Shown: positions 7,371 through 15,176, counted from the stretch's first letter. The stretch is 17,593 nt of DNA from JAPLKX01 sp035530195 (GCA_035530195.1 DATKVG010000083.1:1-17593), one strand, 5' to 3'. Numbers and translations are program-made. The notes: a model not told the origin generated them from the sequence alone.

Positions 7371-7395
7371 GAATGAGCCGCTCTTACAGGCAGAA

Positions 7396-8721
7396 TCAGA
7401 GTTTCCAGCCTTCACGATAATCCCTGCGGACATACTTGTTGGCCTCGGGGACATTGGTGCAATTCATGTTGGCGGCGTCCCACTCGATACGCTGGCCGCT
7501 CCTGATGGCGAGGTTGCCCAGCAGGACCATTTCGGTGAACGGCCCGGCGTAGTCGAAGTTGCCGCCGGCCGGCTCGCCGCCCTTGCACGCCTGGATCCAG
7601 GTCTCGTAATGGCCAACCGACTTGGGGATGGTGCGGGGGACGTCGGGCTTTTCGTAGGGGACGAGGCGCGGCTCGTTGCTGTACTCGCCGCACGTGATCA
7701 TGCCCTTCTCGCCGATAAACAGCGTGCCGCTCGCGTCGTCGCCCAGCTTTTCGTCGGCGGGGACGGCGGCGGGCCGCTCGGGCAGTTTGCCGCCGTCGTA
7801 CCAGAAGGCATTCACGGCCGGCATGTCGCTGCGCGCGGGGAATTCATACTTGATGATCGACCAGGCGGGGCCGCCTTCGTCGTTGTTGCCTTCGCTCTTG
7901 GCTTCGACTGCGGTGGGATAGCCGAGCTTGAGGCCCGTGTATGCGGCGTCCATGACGTGGCAACCCATATCGCCCAGCGCGCCGCAGCCAAAATCCCAGA
8001 AGCCTCTCCAGTTGTGGGGCACGTACGCGGGGTGGTACGGCCGCATCGGCGCCGTGCCCACCCAGAGGTCCCAATCGAGCGTTTCGGGCACAGGCGGCGT
8101 GTCCGTCGGCCGCGTAACCGGTTGCGGCCACAGGTTTCCGGGGCGGTTGGTCCATATATGGACTTCGTGGACGGGCCCGATCCGGCCGGCCCAGATCCAT
8201 TCGCAAACCCGGCGGACCCCTTGGCCCTGGTGGCCCTGGTTGCCCATGTGTGTGGCGACTTTGAATTCGCGCGCCGCCTCGGTGAGCATTCTGGCCTCGG
8301 CAATGTCGTGGGTGAGCGGCTTCTGCACGAACACGTGCTTGCCCATTCTCATTGCGTGCATCGCGACACGGGCGTGCATGTGGTCGGGCGTCGACACCGT
8401 GACGGCATCAATCTCGCTGCCCTGCTTGTCGAGCATGACGCGGAAATCTTTGTACTTCGTGGCGTTCGGGAATTTTTCAAACGTCCCGGCGGCCCGTTTC
8501 CAGTCGACGTCGCACAGGGCGACGACGTTCTCGGTCTGGCCGACGTACCGGATGTCGCTCGCGCCCTTGCCGCCGGAGCCAACCGCCGCAACATTGAGTT
8601 TTTCGTTTGGGGAGACCCGGCGGGTTCCTGGCCTTCTCACGTCTTGTGCGCGGCCGGCCGCACAGCCGAAGAACACCACGGCACCGGTTGTCAGGAAAGC
8701 GCGTCTAGAAACTTTTTTCAT
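7396..8721 (-). CDS. Tat-exported Gfo/Idh/MocA family oxidoreductase (first)
   Basis: A 441-residue NAD(P)-dependent oxidoreductase-fold protein. The N-terminus carries a twin-arginine signal, SRRAFLTTGAVVFF (5-18), pointing to export in folded form with bound cofactor. The Rossmann loop is GSGGKG (48-53), followed by CDVDW (70-74). The substrate-side block is TPDHMHA (111-117), and the usual EKP appears as VQKPL (132-136), keeping catalytic K134 but with Gln for Glu. Length and layout match the large exported subfamily of Planctomycetota-like and Bacteroidota genomes, whose sugar or cyclitol substrates are mostly unknown. GAGGTGG lies just upstream of the ATG at 8721. A promoter candidate is at 8796-8825 and a strong terminator at 7339-7370, so it may be its own transcription unit. 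The substrate cannot be deduced. Confidence 0.9.
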   Translation of the reverse strand: MKKVSRRAFLTTGAVVFFGCAAGRAQDVRRPGTRRVSPNEKLNVAAVGSGGKGASDIRYVGQTENVVALCDVDWKRAAGTFEKFPNATKYKDFRVMLDKQGSEIDAVTVSTPDHMHARVAMHAMRMGKHVFVQKPLTHDIAEARMLTEAAREFKVATHMGNQGHQGQGVRRVCEWIWAGRIGPVHEVHIWTNRPGNLWPQPVTRPTDTPPVPETLDWDLWVGTAPMRPYHPAYVPHNWRGFWDFGCGALGDMGCHVMDAAYTGLKLGYPTAVEAKSEGNNDEGGPAWSIIKYEFPARSDMPAVNAFWYDGGKLPERPAAVPADEKLGDDASGTLFIGEKGMITCGEYSNEPRLVPYEKPDVPRTIPKSVGHYETWIQACKGGEPAGGNFDYAGPFTEMVLLGNLAIRSGQRIEWDAANMNCTNVPEANKYVRRDYREGWKL

Positions 8722-8795
8722 TTTTCCACCTCTTTCTACACCATTCCGGGGCGTGTCCGGCTACCCCGCCGCAACGCCACGGCAATTTGAACTTG

Positions 8796-8825
8796 AGAAT
8801 ACAAAAAAAACAGGGTCAGGGTCAA
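8796..8825 (-). promoter_or_regulatory. Candidate promoter for the first Gfo/Idh gene
   Basis: On the minus strand, TTGACC (8825-8820; 5 of 6 to the -35 consensus) and TATTCT (8801-8796; 4 of 6 to the -10) are 18 bp apart, with an 8-T run in the spacer. Initiation would be near 8789, giving a leader of about 70 nt to the ATG at 8721. Confidence 0.5.
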
Positions 8826-8844
8826 TAAAACCGCGCGTTCCGTG

Positions 8845-8866
8845 GACGCGGCGTCCCCGCCGCGTC
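8845..8866 (-). terminator. Hairpin after the HEAT/discoidin gene
   Basis: GACGCGGCG (8845-8853) pairs with 8858-8866 across a 4-nt loop, 32 nt beyond the stop of the minus-strand gene ending at 8898. A TTTTATT lies further along the transcript, not directly at the stem. It sits just upstream of the next gene's promoter candidate, consistent with separate transcription units. Confidence 0.45.
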
Positions 8867-8897
8867 TCTTAATCCGTCCAATCCGTCCGATCTTTTC

Positions 8898-11234
8898 TCA
8901 CAGCGGCCGCTTTTCGATTTTGAGTTCGTGGATCGACCACCAGAGCCCATCTTTTTGGCCGGTTTGCACGATCCTGACGTACCGGCCCGCTTTGGGTGTG
9001 CAGGCGATGTCAGTCACGGGCTGATCGCCTCTGCCTTTGGCGACGGGCTCGCCCCAATCCTGGGTGTTGTCGGATACGTAGACCTCGTACTTCTTGGGGT
9101 AATCGCCGCCGGAATTGGTCGAGTCAAGCACGACCCGGCTCACTTCAGCGGGCCACCCCAGATCGATCTGGAACCATTGCCCCGGCGCCTGGTTGGTGCC
9201 GGTGGTCCATCGGGTCTCGGGTTTGCCGTCGATGGCATTGCCGGCTTCGGCGGCGTTATCGGAAGCCGTGGTGAACAGCGTGGGATTGTTGATCTTCTCC
9301 AACGCGAGCTTGGCTTCGGCGCCGACTTGCGGGTCGTTTTCATAGCGCTTGATCACGTCGTAGGCGGCGGTGGAGGGACATTCCGCCAGCCCCGCAAGCG
9401 CCATCACTTTCTCGCCGGGTTCGGAAGCCAATTCGAGGCCTTTCTCGTACATCGCAACGCGCTTTTCCACCGGCTGATCGGCGGCGAGGCCGGCCAGGCG
9501 CAGGTAGCCGCGCAATGCGAGCTTCTTCACCGTATCCGTGGCGCCGGATTCGGCTACCTTGCCGAGATCCTCGACCGGCGCAGCCGTCGGCCATTCCATC
9601 AGCGCACGGACCGCCGCTTCCTGCAACTGGGCGTCAGTCGACTCGAGGTCGGCACGCAACGCATCGAGCGCCGAGTTGTCGCCCAGCTTGCCCAGCACCC
9701 GCACCAGCGCCGCCCGCGCCGGAACATTGCCTTTCGTGCCGTCGAATGCGGCGAGTGCGGCGGCCGTTGCGCCCGCCGGGTCTTTGGCTTTACGCGCGGC
9801 AGCAACGACGGCGGTTTCCGCCTGAGAGCGCGGGCCGTCGGCGGTCTCTTTCACGAGCAGATCGATCAAGGCGGGCGCGTCTTCGGGCCTGCCGAGCTTG
9901 GCCAGCGTTTTGAACGCGTCCTGGCGCAAATTCTCATCGGGATCGGCCGCCACTTTCAGGATCTCGGGGACAAGCTGCCGCGCGTTCCGGTCGGCCAGCG
10001 CCCCAAGCGCCTCGGATTTGATCCCAACGTCGCCTGCCTGCAGCAACTTCACGAACGCACCGTCGATAGCAGGCCCGTTGATCCGCGCGAGGCTCTTGCG
10101 GGCGGCTTTGGCGTCGTCGTCGTCGTCGCCGGCGGCAATCTGCGCCAGCAGGGAGACGCTGGAATACTCGTTCCCAAGTTTGGCGAGCGCTTCGATCGCG
10201 GCGAGCCGCACGGTGGCGTCGGTTGAAGTGACCAGATCGGTTACCGCCGGGCAAGTCCCGGGCGCGGCTCGATCCGCAAAGACAGTAATCACCATGACCT
10301 GCGCGGCGGGCGCCAGGCCGGCAACCTTCTCGCCGAACGCGCCCGCTACCTCATCAGGGAGTTCGCGCAAGGCGTCTGCGGCGGCGGTGCGCACGATGGG
10401 CTCAGTATCGTTGAGGCCTTGAACAATCAATTTCATTGCGCGGGCACTGCCTCTTACGCAGGCGAGCGCCTTGAGTGCGGCGGCCCGGGTCGCAGGGTTC
10501 TTACTCTTGTCCAACAGTTTCTGATAAATCTTCGCACCGCGTTCGAGAGTCGCATTGTCGGTAACAAGTTGTGCGGCCGCGTCAATCAAGGCGGGCTCGA
10601 CGGCGCCCGGCGCTTCCGACCACAGTTTCTCGATGGCGGCGGCGGCAGGTTGCGTACCAACCAGGCCGAGCGCAGCGATCGCCGCTTGTGCAACCGCTTT
10701 GTCGGCGTCGTGAGCCGCCTTGGCGAGGACATCGGAGGTTTCCGGATCTTTCCTCTGGCCAAGGGCGTCGACTATGGCGACTTTCGCCGCCGGTTCGGTC
10801 TTTGCGAGCGCGGCGACGAGCGCGCGGGCGGCTTCCTCGCCCGGCATACGGTCGATTGCATAGCAAGCCATATCGGCTGTGGCCTGTTTAAGCAGCAGTG
10901 GTGCGACGGACGGGATGCAATCCTTGCCGCCGAACAGGTAGATCTGGCGGCAGATGAACAATTTGGCCGCGTCGGTTGTGGACTCCGCCGTGAGGAGTGC
11001 CGCGAGTTTGGCAGCCATTGCGCGGAGTTGCGCCGGGTCGTTTTGCGCGCCGTGCGTCTGCGCACGCGTCATGAGGTCCGCGGCGGCATCAAGCGGCGCG
11101 GCATCGGCGCCGTAATCATAAGCGGCGATTTTAGGGAGCAGTTCGTCAAACGTGCCATCGGCTGCAAAGGCGCAAGGCGCGATGGCCAGCGCCGCAAGAA
11201 CGGAAACGAACAGAAAGCACGCTGGACGTATCAT
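8898..11234 (-). CDS. Exported HEAT-repeat protein with C-terminal discoidin (F5/8 type C) domain
   Basis: The 778-residue product starts at the ATG at 11234, preceded by AGGGGG, and opens with a signal peptide (MIRPACFLFVSVLAALAIA, cleavage likely after CAFA at 24). The frame runs on upstream to 11543, but that extension overlaps the neighbouring gene and looks non-coding. Residues about 90-650 are Ala-rich helical repeats of HEAT type, for example VRTAAADALRELPD (281-294), VRLAAIEALAKLG (342-354), LRQDAFKTLAKLG (436-448) and ARAALVRVLGKLG (506-518). An Asp run (370-374) lies in a loop. Residues about 651-778 form a discoidin domain: NAIDGKPETRWTTG (666-679), GQWFQIDLG (685-693), and a C-terminal GRYVRI and SIHELKIEK. 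Such domains usually bind carbohydrate or surfaces. The role is probably periplasmic or surface scaffolding, perhaps with the flanking oxidoreductases. No catalytic motif is visible. Confidence 0.88.
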   Translation of the reverse strand: MIRPACFLFVSVLAALAIAPCAFAADGTFDELLPKIAAYDYGADAAPLDAAADLMTRAQTHGAQNDPAQLRAMAAKLAALLTAESTTDAAKLFICRQIYLFGGKDCIPSVAPLLLKQATADMACYAIDRMPGEEAARALVAALAKTEPAAKVAIVDALGQRKDPETSDVLAKAAHDADKAVAQAAIAALGLVGTQPAAAAIEKLWSEAPGAVEPALIDAAAQLVTDNATLERGAKIYQKLLDKSKNPATRAAALKALACVRGSARAMKLIVQGLNDTEPIVRTAAADALRELPDEVAGAFGEKVAGLAPAAQVMVITVFADRAAPGTCPAVTDLVTSTDATVRLAAIEALAKLGNEYSSVSLLAQIAAGDDDDDAKAARKSLARINGPAIDGAFVKLLQAGDVGIKSEALGALADRNARQLVPEILKVAADPDENLRQDAFKTLAKLGRPEDAPALIDLLVKETADGPRSQAETAVVAAARKAKDPAGATAAALAAFDGTKGNVPARAALVRVLGKLGDNSALDALRADLESTDAQLQEAAVRALMEWPTAAPVEDLGKVAESGATDTVKKLALRGYLRLAGLAADQPVEKRVAMYEKGLELASEPGEKVMALAGLAECPSTAAYDVIKRYENDPQVGAEAKLALEKINNPTLFTTASDNAAEAGNAIDGKPETRWTTGTNQAPGQWFQIDLGWPAEVSRVVLDSTNSGGDYPKKYEVYVSDNTQDWGEPVAKGRGDQPVTDIACTPKAGRYVRIVQTGQKDGLWWSIHELKIEKRPL

Positions 11235-11313
11235 GTTTTTCCCCCTTTGAATTGTCGTTGGCATCGGACGACTTTGCGTTGTGCCATCGGGCTCCAGCCG
11301 CGTAGACTCCAGC

Positions 11314-11416
11314 GGTGGGGTCGAGCTCCTGCTCGACCGTGGCTCCAACACGCGGACCTGAGGCTTCAAAGCGCCACCACCGCCACCACCCGGTCGCGCG
11401 GGAGCGCGACCCCACC
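11314..11416. repeat. Inverted pair of covarying palindromes
   Basis: GGTCGAGC-TCCT-GCTCGACC (11319-11338) and GGTCGCGC-GGGA-GCGCGACC (11392-11411) are both perfect 8-bp hairpins. The second, reverse-complemented, matches the first across a 26-nt core with three differences, and two of these form a compensatory A-T to C-G pair in the stem. Both copies are flanked by GGTGGG read outward. They lie between the second oxidoreductase stop and the HEAT gene start, and may also act as a transcript end for the former. Confidence 0.65.
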
Positions 11417-11437
11417 CTGCCTCCAAGTTCAGAAAGT

Positions 11438-12781
11438 TCACGTTAATTTCCACGGCGCGCGCATGGGGCGTTGCAACAGTCTGTTCCCATCCACATCGGG
11501 TTCGCCAGCGGACGTAACAAATACCTCTTTCGCCGGATCCCATCCCAGCGGCCGTTTAATCCAATACGCGATGTTGCCCAGGTGGCAGACGGTGGCCGAC
11601 CGGTGGCCGATGGCGACGTCGCAGATCGGCCGCGACCGCGTCTTGATGCAATCGAGCCAATCGTCGTGGTGGCCGGGGCTCTCGTAAAGGTGGATCTCGT
11701 CAGGTCGGATGGGTTCGTTTTCGAGCCCGGCCGGGTCGGTTTCCAGATACCCGCGGTTCACCCACACTTTGCCCTTGTCGCCGATGAACTCGACCCCCGC
11801 CTTTCCGCGCGCGCCGCCGTGGTACATGACCACGCCGTTGGCGTACTTGTAGGTGAGGAACTCGAGGCCGTCGCCCGGCGGAAGGATTTCGACCGGCCCA
11901 CTTTCATCCATGCCAAGCCCCCATTGGGCGATGTCGAAATGGTGCGCGCCCCAGTCGGTCATACCGCCGCCCGAGTAGTCGCGGTACGCACGGAAATTGG
12001 GCCAGCCGTCAAAATCGAGGCCGGGCGCGATATCCGAGTTGTACGGGCGGAACGGCGCGGGGCCAAGCCAGAAGTTCCAATCCAGGCCGTCGGGCACCGG
12101 TTCGGCCGGCAGATAGCACTCGGCCGGCGGGCCGCCGACGTTGACGTGGACCGTGTGCACCTTGCCGATCCGGCCGTTGCGGACGAGTTCGCAGGCGATT
12201 CGGAACTCCCTGCTCGATCGCTGCTGGCTGCCGGTCTGAAACACCCGGCCATATGCGCGGGTGGCGCGGACGAGCGCCTTGCCCCCATTGATGGTGAGGG
12301 TGAGCGGTTTCTCGCAGTAGACGTCTTTGCCGCTCTCGATCATGGCGATCGAAACCAGCGTATGCCAGTGGTCGGGCGTGGCAATGACGACCGCGTCGAT
12401 ATCGTCACGGCCTGCGATCTCTCGGAAGTCGCCGTACGCCGCGACGCCGTTGTAGCCGGGCTTGTCATCGCGTTTGGCGTAGTGGGCGTTGGCCTTTTCC
12501 TGCCGCAGCTTGAGCCGTTTGGCCTCGACGTCGCACAGGGCGACAATCTGGCACGATGGCCGTCTGAGGAACGTATCGAGGTGGCCGCCCATCTGTTTGC
12601 CCATGCCCACGAACCCCAGCGTCAGGCGTTCGCTCGGGGCCGTGGCGCCGTCCGCTCCCAGAGCCGAGCCCGGGATGATGGCCGGAAATGCCGCCGCCGC
12701 CAGAGACCACCCGGCGGTCCGTTTGATGAAGTCGCGCCGGCCGATCGCCCGGCTGGTTGATTGGTGGTTCTTTTGTTTCAT
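11438..12781 (-). CDS. Tat-exported Gfo/Idh/MocA family oxidoreductase (second)
   Basis: A 447-residue exported oxidoreductase. The twin-arginine signal is GRRDFIKRTAGWSLAAAAF (14-32), with cleavage likely near ALGA (40-43). The nucleotide-binding loop is GMGKQMGGH (59-67), then ALCDVEAKR (81-89). The substrate block TPDHWHT (135-141) and CEKPL (156-160, K158) are canonical. WGAHHFDIAQWGLG further on is the His-containing active-site segment of this subfamily. It resembles the product of 7396-8721 in layout but differs in many positions (EKP here, QKP there), so the two are not a recent duplication. GGAAGGA precedes the ATG at 12781. The 203-bp gap to the HEAT gene suggests loose clustering. 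The substrate is not predictable; sugar or inositol derivatives are typical of the family. Confidence 0.9.
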   Translation of the reverse strand: MKQKNHQSTSRAIGRRDFIKRTAGWSLAAAAFPAIIPGSALGADGATAPSERLTLGFVGMGKQMGGHLDTFLRRPSCQIVALCDVEAKRLKLRQEKANAHYAKRDDKPGYNGVAAYGDFREIAGRDDIDAVVIATPDHWHTLVSIAMIESGKDVYCEKPLTLTINGGKALVRATRAYGRVFQTGSQQRSSREFRIACELVRNGRIGKVHTVHVNVGGPPAECYLPAEPVPDGLDWNFWLGPAPFRPYNSDIAPGLDFDGWPNFRAYRDYSGGGMTDWGAHHFDIAQWGLGMDESGPVEILPPGDGLEFLTYKYANGVVMYHGGARGKAGVEFIGDKGKVWVNRGYLETDPAGLENEPIRPDEIHLYESPGHHDDWLDCIKTRSRPICDVAIGHRSATVCHLGNIAYWIKRPLGWDPAKEVFVTSAGEPDVDGNRLLQRPMRAPWKLT

Positions 12782-12981
12782 GCCGATCCTTCCTTCTATG
12801 TGCGCCCACAGGCCTTTTTAAACAACGGGCCACTAGAATACACCGCGAGAGGCCGGAAAAGGAATTAAGGATGAATTCACCCTGTCCGTCCCGATTGTCC
12901 CAAAGGTCTCAATCGGCCCAATCGGCCCACTGGCAAAAACTACGCTGGACTTTTTGCCCTCGAGCGGGTAATGTCGCGGGT
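12782..12981. other. Divergent intergenic region between oxidoreductase and ATP-grasp gene
   Basis: About 200 bp separate two divergent starts, so both promoters should be here. A TATTCT -10-like hexamer for the minus direction is at 12840-12835 but lacks a good -35. For the plus direction only TGGACT (12946-12951) and TAATGT (12969-12974) at 17 bp were found, and they are weak. A 7-bp inverted repeat CCGATTG/CAATCGG (12891-12897, 12910-12916) and a doubled AATCGGCCC (12911-12928) could be regulator sites. Confidence 0.35.
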
Positions 12982-14181
12982 ATGAAAAAGCGGATCCTGT
13001 TCGTTGGGGGCGGAGACGCGACGGCGCGGGCGGTTGTGTCGGCGGGCCGGTTGGGGTATCAAACGGTCGCGGTTGACAATGCGCCCCGCTCGCCCGTAAT
13101 CGCGGCCGCCCAGGAAGGCATTGCGGCGGACGTCTCGGATCCTCGCGAACTGACGCGCGTCGCACGCAGCGTCCAGGCCGACGGCATCTACCCCGCGCTC
13201 GATCCTTTTGCGCCTGCCGCGTCAACCGCCGCAGCCGAGTTGCATCTGCCCGGCCTGACGCCAAGCGCAGCTACCCTCATGCAGGACAAATACGCCATGC
13301 GCAGGGCACTGGCCGGCAGCGGCGTGTCGCAACCGACGTTTTGCCCGGCGGCAAACGAGCAGGAAGCATTGACCGCCGCCGAGACGGTGCGGCTGCCGGT
13401 GGTTGTCAAGCCATCGCAAGGTTCCGGGAGCGAGGCCGTGCGCCGCCTGGATCATCTCGAAGACATGCCGCTGGCCTTCCTCCAGGCGAAACGGGCCTCC
13501 AGAAACGGCATGGTGCTGGTCGAGTCGTTTGTCGAAGGCAGGCACGTCACGGTGGACGGGGCCGTCCAGTGCGGTTCTTTCAGGGCCATCTCGGCACACG
13601 GGTCCATCCCGGCGCCGCTCCCATGCTGCTATGATCAAGCCGTTTATGCGCCGCTGGAAGACGAACTCATCGTAAAACTGGCCGCGGCCGCCGGTTCGGT
13701 TGGCAAGGCATTGAAACTTAGCGGCGGCATATTCAGCGCGGAATTCATCCAATTGGCGGACGCGTTTTTCCTCGTCGAACTCCACCCCTACCCGCTGCAT
13801 TTGCGGCTGCCGGCGGACCTGCTCGACCTGACAGGGGAGGCAAGCGCAGTTGCCGCGGTTCTGCGCGCCTGCACCGGCGAGGCGCCCGCCAAAAACGCGG
13901 CGCCGGCGCCGGCTCATTCCGCCGCAATCAGTTGGATTCCCACGCACAGCGGAGTTGTGACGTCCGTTGAAGGCCTTCAAGAGGCCCGGGCCGTGGCCGG
14001 CGTCCGCCAGGTGCGGGTAAATGCAAAACCAGGCGACGTGATGGGCCACGTCGTGGATGTTGCCACGCGCGATAGGGTCGGATATGCGCTCGCCATGGGC
14101 GCATCGGCCGGCGAGGCGCTCGATGCCGCCCAAAAAGCCTGCAACCTGTGCCGGATCGTTACCGACCCGGCGCTGCACTGA
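12982..14181 (+). CDS. ATP-grasp domain ligase of unknown substrate
   Basis: A 399-residue cytoplasmic protein with the full ATP-grasp order. An N-terminal Rossmann-like pre-grasp domain opens with RILFVGGGDATA (4-15). QDKYAMR (101-107) and VVKPSQGSGS (141-150, K143) bind ATP, ESFVEG (181-186) is the hinge, and acidic metal ligands are expected at E254 (FSAEFI) and E266 (VELHP). The usual ExN metal motif reads E-L-H, an unusual change. The C-terminal 80 residues (THSGVVTSVEGLQEA onward) resemble the extra domain of L-amino-acid-ligase-type ATP-grasp enzymes. The likely reaction is carboxylate-to-amine ligation through an acyl-phosphate, substrates unknown. The ATG at 12982 is preferred over upstream starts because the pre-grasp domain begins there; its ribosome-binding site is weak. 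The zinc-ribbon gene follows after 16 bp, probably co-transcribed. Confidence 0.82.
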   Translation: MKKRILFVGGGDATARAVVSAGRLGYQTVAVDNAPRSPVIAAAQEGIAADVSDPRELTRVARSVQADGIYPALDPFAPAASTAAAELHLPGLTPSAATLMQDKYAMRRALAGSGVSQPTFCPAANEQEALTAAETVRLPVVVKPSQGSGSEAVRRLDHLEDMPLAFLQAKRASRNGMVLVESFVEGRHVTVDGAVQCGSFRAISAHGSIPAPLPCCYDQAVYAPLEDELIVKLAAAAGSVGKALKLSGGIFSAEFIQLADAFFLVELHPYPLHLRLPADLLDLTGEASAVAAVLRACTGEAPAKNAAPAPAHSAAISWIPTHSGVVTSVEGLQEARAVAGVRQVRVNAKPGDVMGHVVDVATRDRVGYALAMGASAGEALDAAQKACNLCRIVTDPALH

Positions 14182-14197
14182 CAGGAGGGATGCCTCG

Positions 14198-14560
14198 ATG
14201 ATGGGGATGTGGATGGCCGGGCTTACCGGCGGGGATCAGGACAGCCGCCAGCAAAAACAACAAGCCGCTATGGGCCTGAATGTCGCCGGGCTGCGCACGG
14301 AACTGCGCAACACCAGAGAACAGATCGGCAAGCTGGCACTCATGAACCAGGCCCTGTGGGAACTCCTGTGCGAACGCCTCCAGCTTACCGACGATGACCT
14401 GGTGAAAATTGCCCAGGAGATCGATTTGCGCGACGGCGTCGCAGACGGCAAAATGACCGAAACGCCGCTCAAATGCCCCCAGTGCGGGCGGATCTCCAAC
14501 TCCCGCCACTGGAAATGCCTGTATTGCGGCCTCCAGTTTGAAAAACCGGCCATGGGCTAG
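14198..14560 (+). CDS. Small coiled-coil/zinc-ribbon protein, function unknown
   Basis: A 120-residue protein. AGGAGGG at 14183-14189 places the start at 14198, in tandem with a second ATG at 14201. After a Met/Gly-rich N-terminus, residues 27-76 are predicted helical with heptad character (LRTELRNTREQIGKLALMNQ), then a linker. A C-terminal zinc ribbon has C93 and C96 (CPQC) and C107 and C110 (CLYC), a CxxC-x10-CxxC treble. Such small proteins often act as adaptors or nucleic-acid or protein binders. It sits 16 bp after the ATP-grasp gene, suggesting a shared operon. I do not recognise a named family. Confidence 0.82.
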   Translation: MMGMWMAGLTGGDQDSRQQKQQAAMGLNVAGLRTELRNTREQIGKLALMNQALWELLCERLQLTDDDLVKIAQEIDLRDGVADGKMTETPLKCPQCGRISNSRHWKCLYCGLQFEKPAMG

Positions 14561-14664
14561 ACTGAGACCGCTGGATCCGCCGCTGTGGTAGCAATGAACC
14601 CCTGCTCGACTTGACGGACTATTCCCGTTGACAAACCAAGATTGATTTGCATTACAAATTGTCC

Positions 14665-14693
14665 TTTACTTTTTACTTTATGTATGGTATACT
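14665..14693 (+). promoter_or_regulatory. Promoter of the membrane protein/XRE operon
   Basis: TTTACT (14665-14670; 4 of 6) and TATACT (14688-14693; 5 of 6) are 17 bp apart, giving initiation near 14700 and a leader of about 24 nt ending in ACGGAGGA before the ATG at 14724. A second possible -35, TTGACA (14628-14633), lies upstream in DNA shared with unit 2 but has no good -10. Confidence 0.6.
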
Positions 14694-14700
14694 TTACATA
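14679..14700. promoter_or_regulatory. Operator-like palindrome over the -10 box
   Basis: TATGTA (14679-14684) mirrors TACATA (14695-14700), and the centre is the perfect palindrome GTATAC (14687-14692). Nine of eleven half-site positions are symmetric about 14689.5. The site covers the -10 hexamer, where a bound repressor would block RNA polymerase. The XRE protein encoded at the end of the operon is the obvious candidate ligand; that link is inference. Confidence 0.55.
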
Positions 14701-14723
14701 GACAAACAAACGGAGGACTACCG

Positions 14724-15176
14724 ATGCACCCCCAATTAAGACATGCCCGCTTTAACCTGACAGTTTTTGCGATTGCACTTACACCCACTGTCTGTGGATA
14801 CGTGGCGCTGCTCCTCTTGTACCCGCGTATGGCTTCTTTGGCTTTTGCTTTTCTTGGCCTGATGGGGCTGTTGGGTTTTGGAGTCCGTTTCTACCGGCGG
14901 AAGCCGGACGAGCCCGGCGTGGTATTGGACGAGCGCGACCAGTTGATACGTGACCGGGCCGACCTGATGGGATGGCGGGTGGTCTGGCTGTACTGGCTGT
15001 TGATCTGTTTTGTACCGTGGTGCTGGGTAGTCTTTACATCTGGCATCGAGGCGATGATACAAATGGGCATCCCGCTGCTACTGTTTCCGTTCTTCTACCT
15101 CGGCGCGGGCATTGTTCACCAGGTAACATGGTCGCTGGCCATTGTCTTTTCCTACCGCGAGGCGTCGCAGGCATGA
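14724..15176 (+). CDS. Predicted four-helix membrane protein, copy 1
   Basis: A 150-residue integral membrane protein with hydrophobic segments at about 11-33, 37-54, 84-106 and 117-143. Between helices 2 and 3 a charged cytosolic loop carries RFYRRKPDEPG and DERDQLIRDRAD (69-80). This DERD-type loop between helix pairs recalls small membrane proteins such as DUF2178 that are often encoded beside short XRE regulators; the family assignment is tentative. CGGAGGA precedes the ATG. Its stop overlaps (ATGA, 15173-15176) the start of a truncated XRE fragment, exactly as copy 2 overlaps the intact XRE gene. Hand alignment gives about 70% identity with copy 2; the N-terminus, charged loop and last 17 residues are nearly unchanged while helix faces diverged. 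Biochemical role unknown. Confidence 0.8.
   Translation: MHPQLRHARFNLTVFAIALTPTVCGYVALLLLYPRMASLAFAFLGLMGLLGFGVRFYRRKPDEPGVVLDERDQLIRDRADLMGWRVVWLYWLLICFVPWCWVVFTSGIEAMIQMGIPLLLFPFFYLGAGIVHQVTWSLAIVFSYREASQA

Larger units (their letters stand above)
7067..7395. other. Intergenic region upstream of menA with REP-like array and terminator
   Basis: No gene. From left to right it holds the menA ribosome-binding site (7076-7080), a symmetric array of six hairpins (7089-7263), 75 bp of unremarkable sequence in which a menA promoter would be expected, and the terminator of the upstream oxidoreductase (7339-7370). Confidence 0.7.

Noticed and set aside
7177..8790. 537-codon plus-strand frame opposite the first oxidoreductase
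   Set aside because: Antisense shadow starting inside the REP-like array and running through the terminator; no domain.
10113..10127. GTC trinucleotide run in the HEAT gene as a phase-variation tract
   Set aside because: Five in-frame triplets encode an Asp run; unit changes would only alter loop length and not switch the frame.
8928..12760. Long plus-strand frames opposite the HEAT protein and second oxidoreductase
   Set aside because: Mirrored codon bias of the minus-strand genes, which have signal peptides, ribosome-binding sites and family motifs.
13222..14178. 318-codon minus-strand frame opposite the ATP-grasp gene
   Set aside because: The plus strand carries the complete ATP-grasp motif series; the minus frame has none.
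14553..14582. An older, third copy of the XRE fragment before unit 1
   Set aside because: The ATG at the end of the zinc-ribbon gene is spaced from GGATCCGCCG similarly to the XRE start, but the bases between match too poorly to claim homology.
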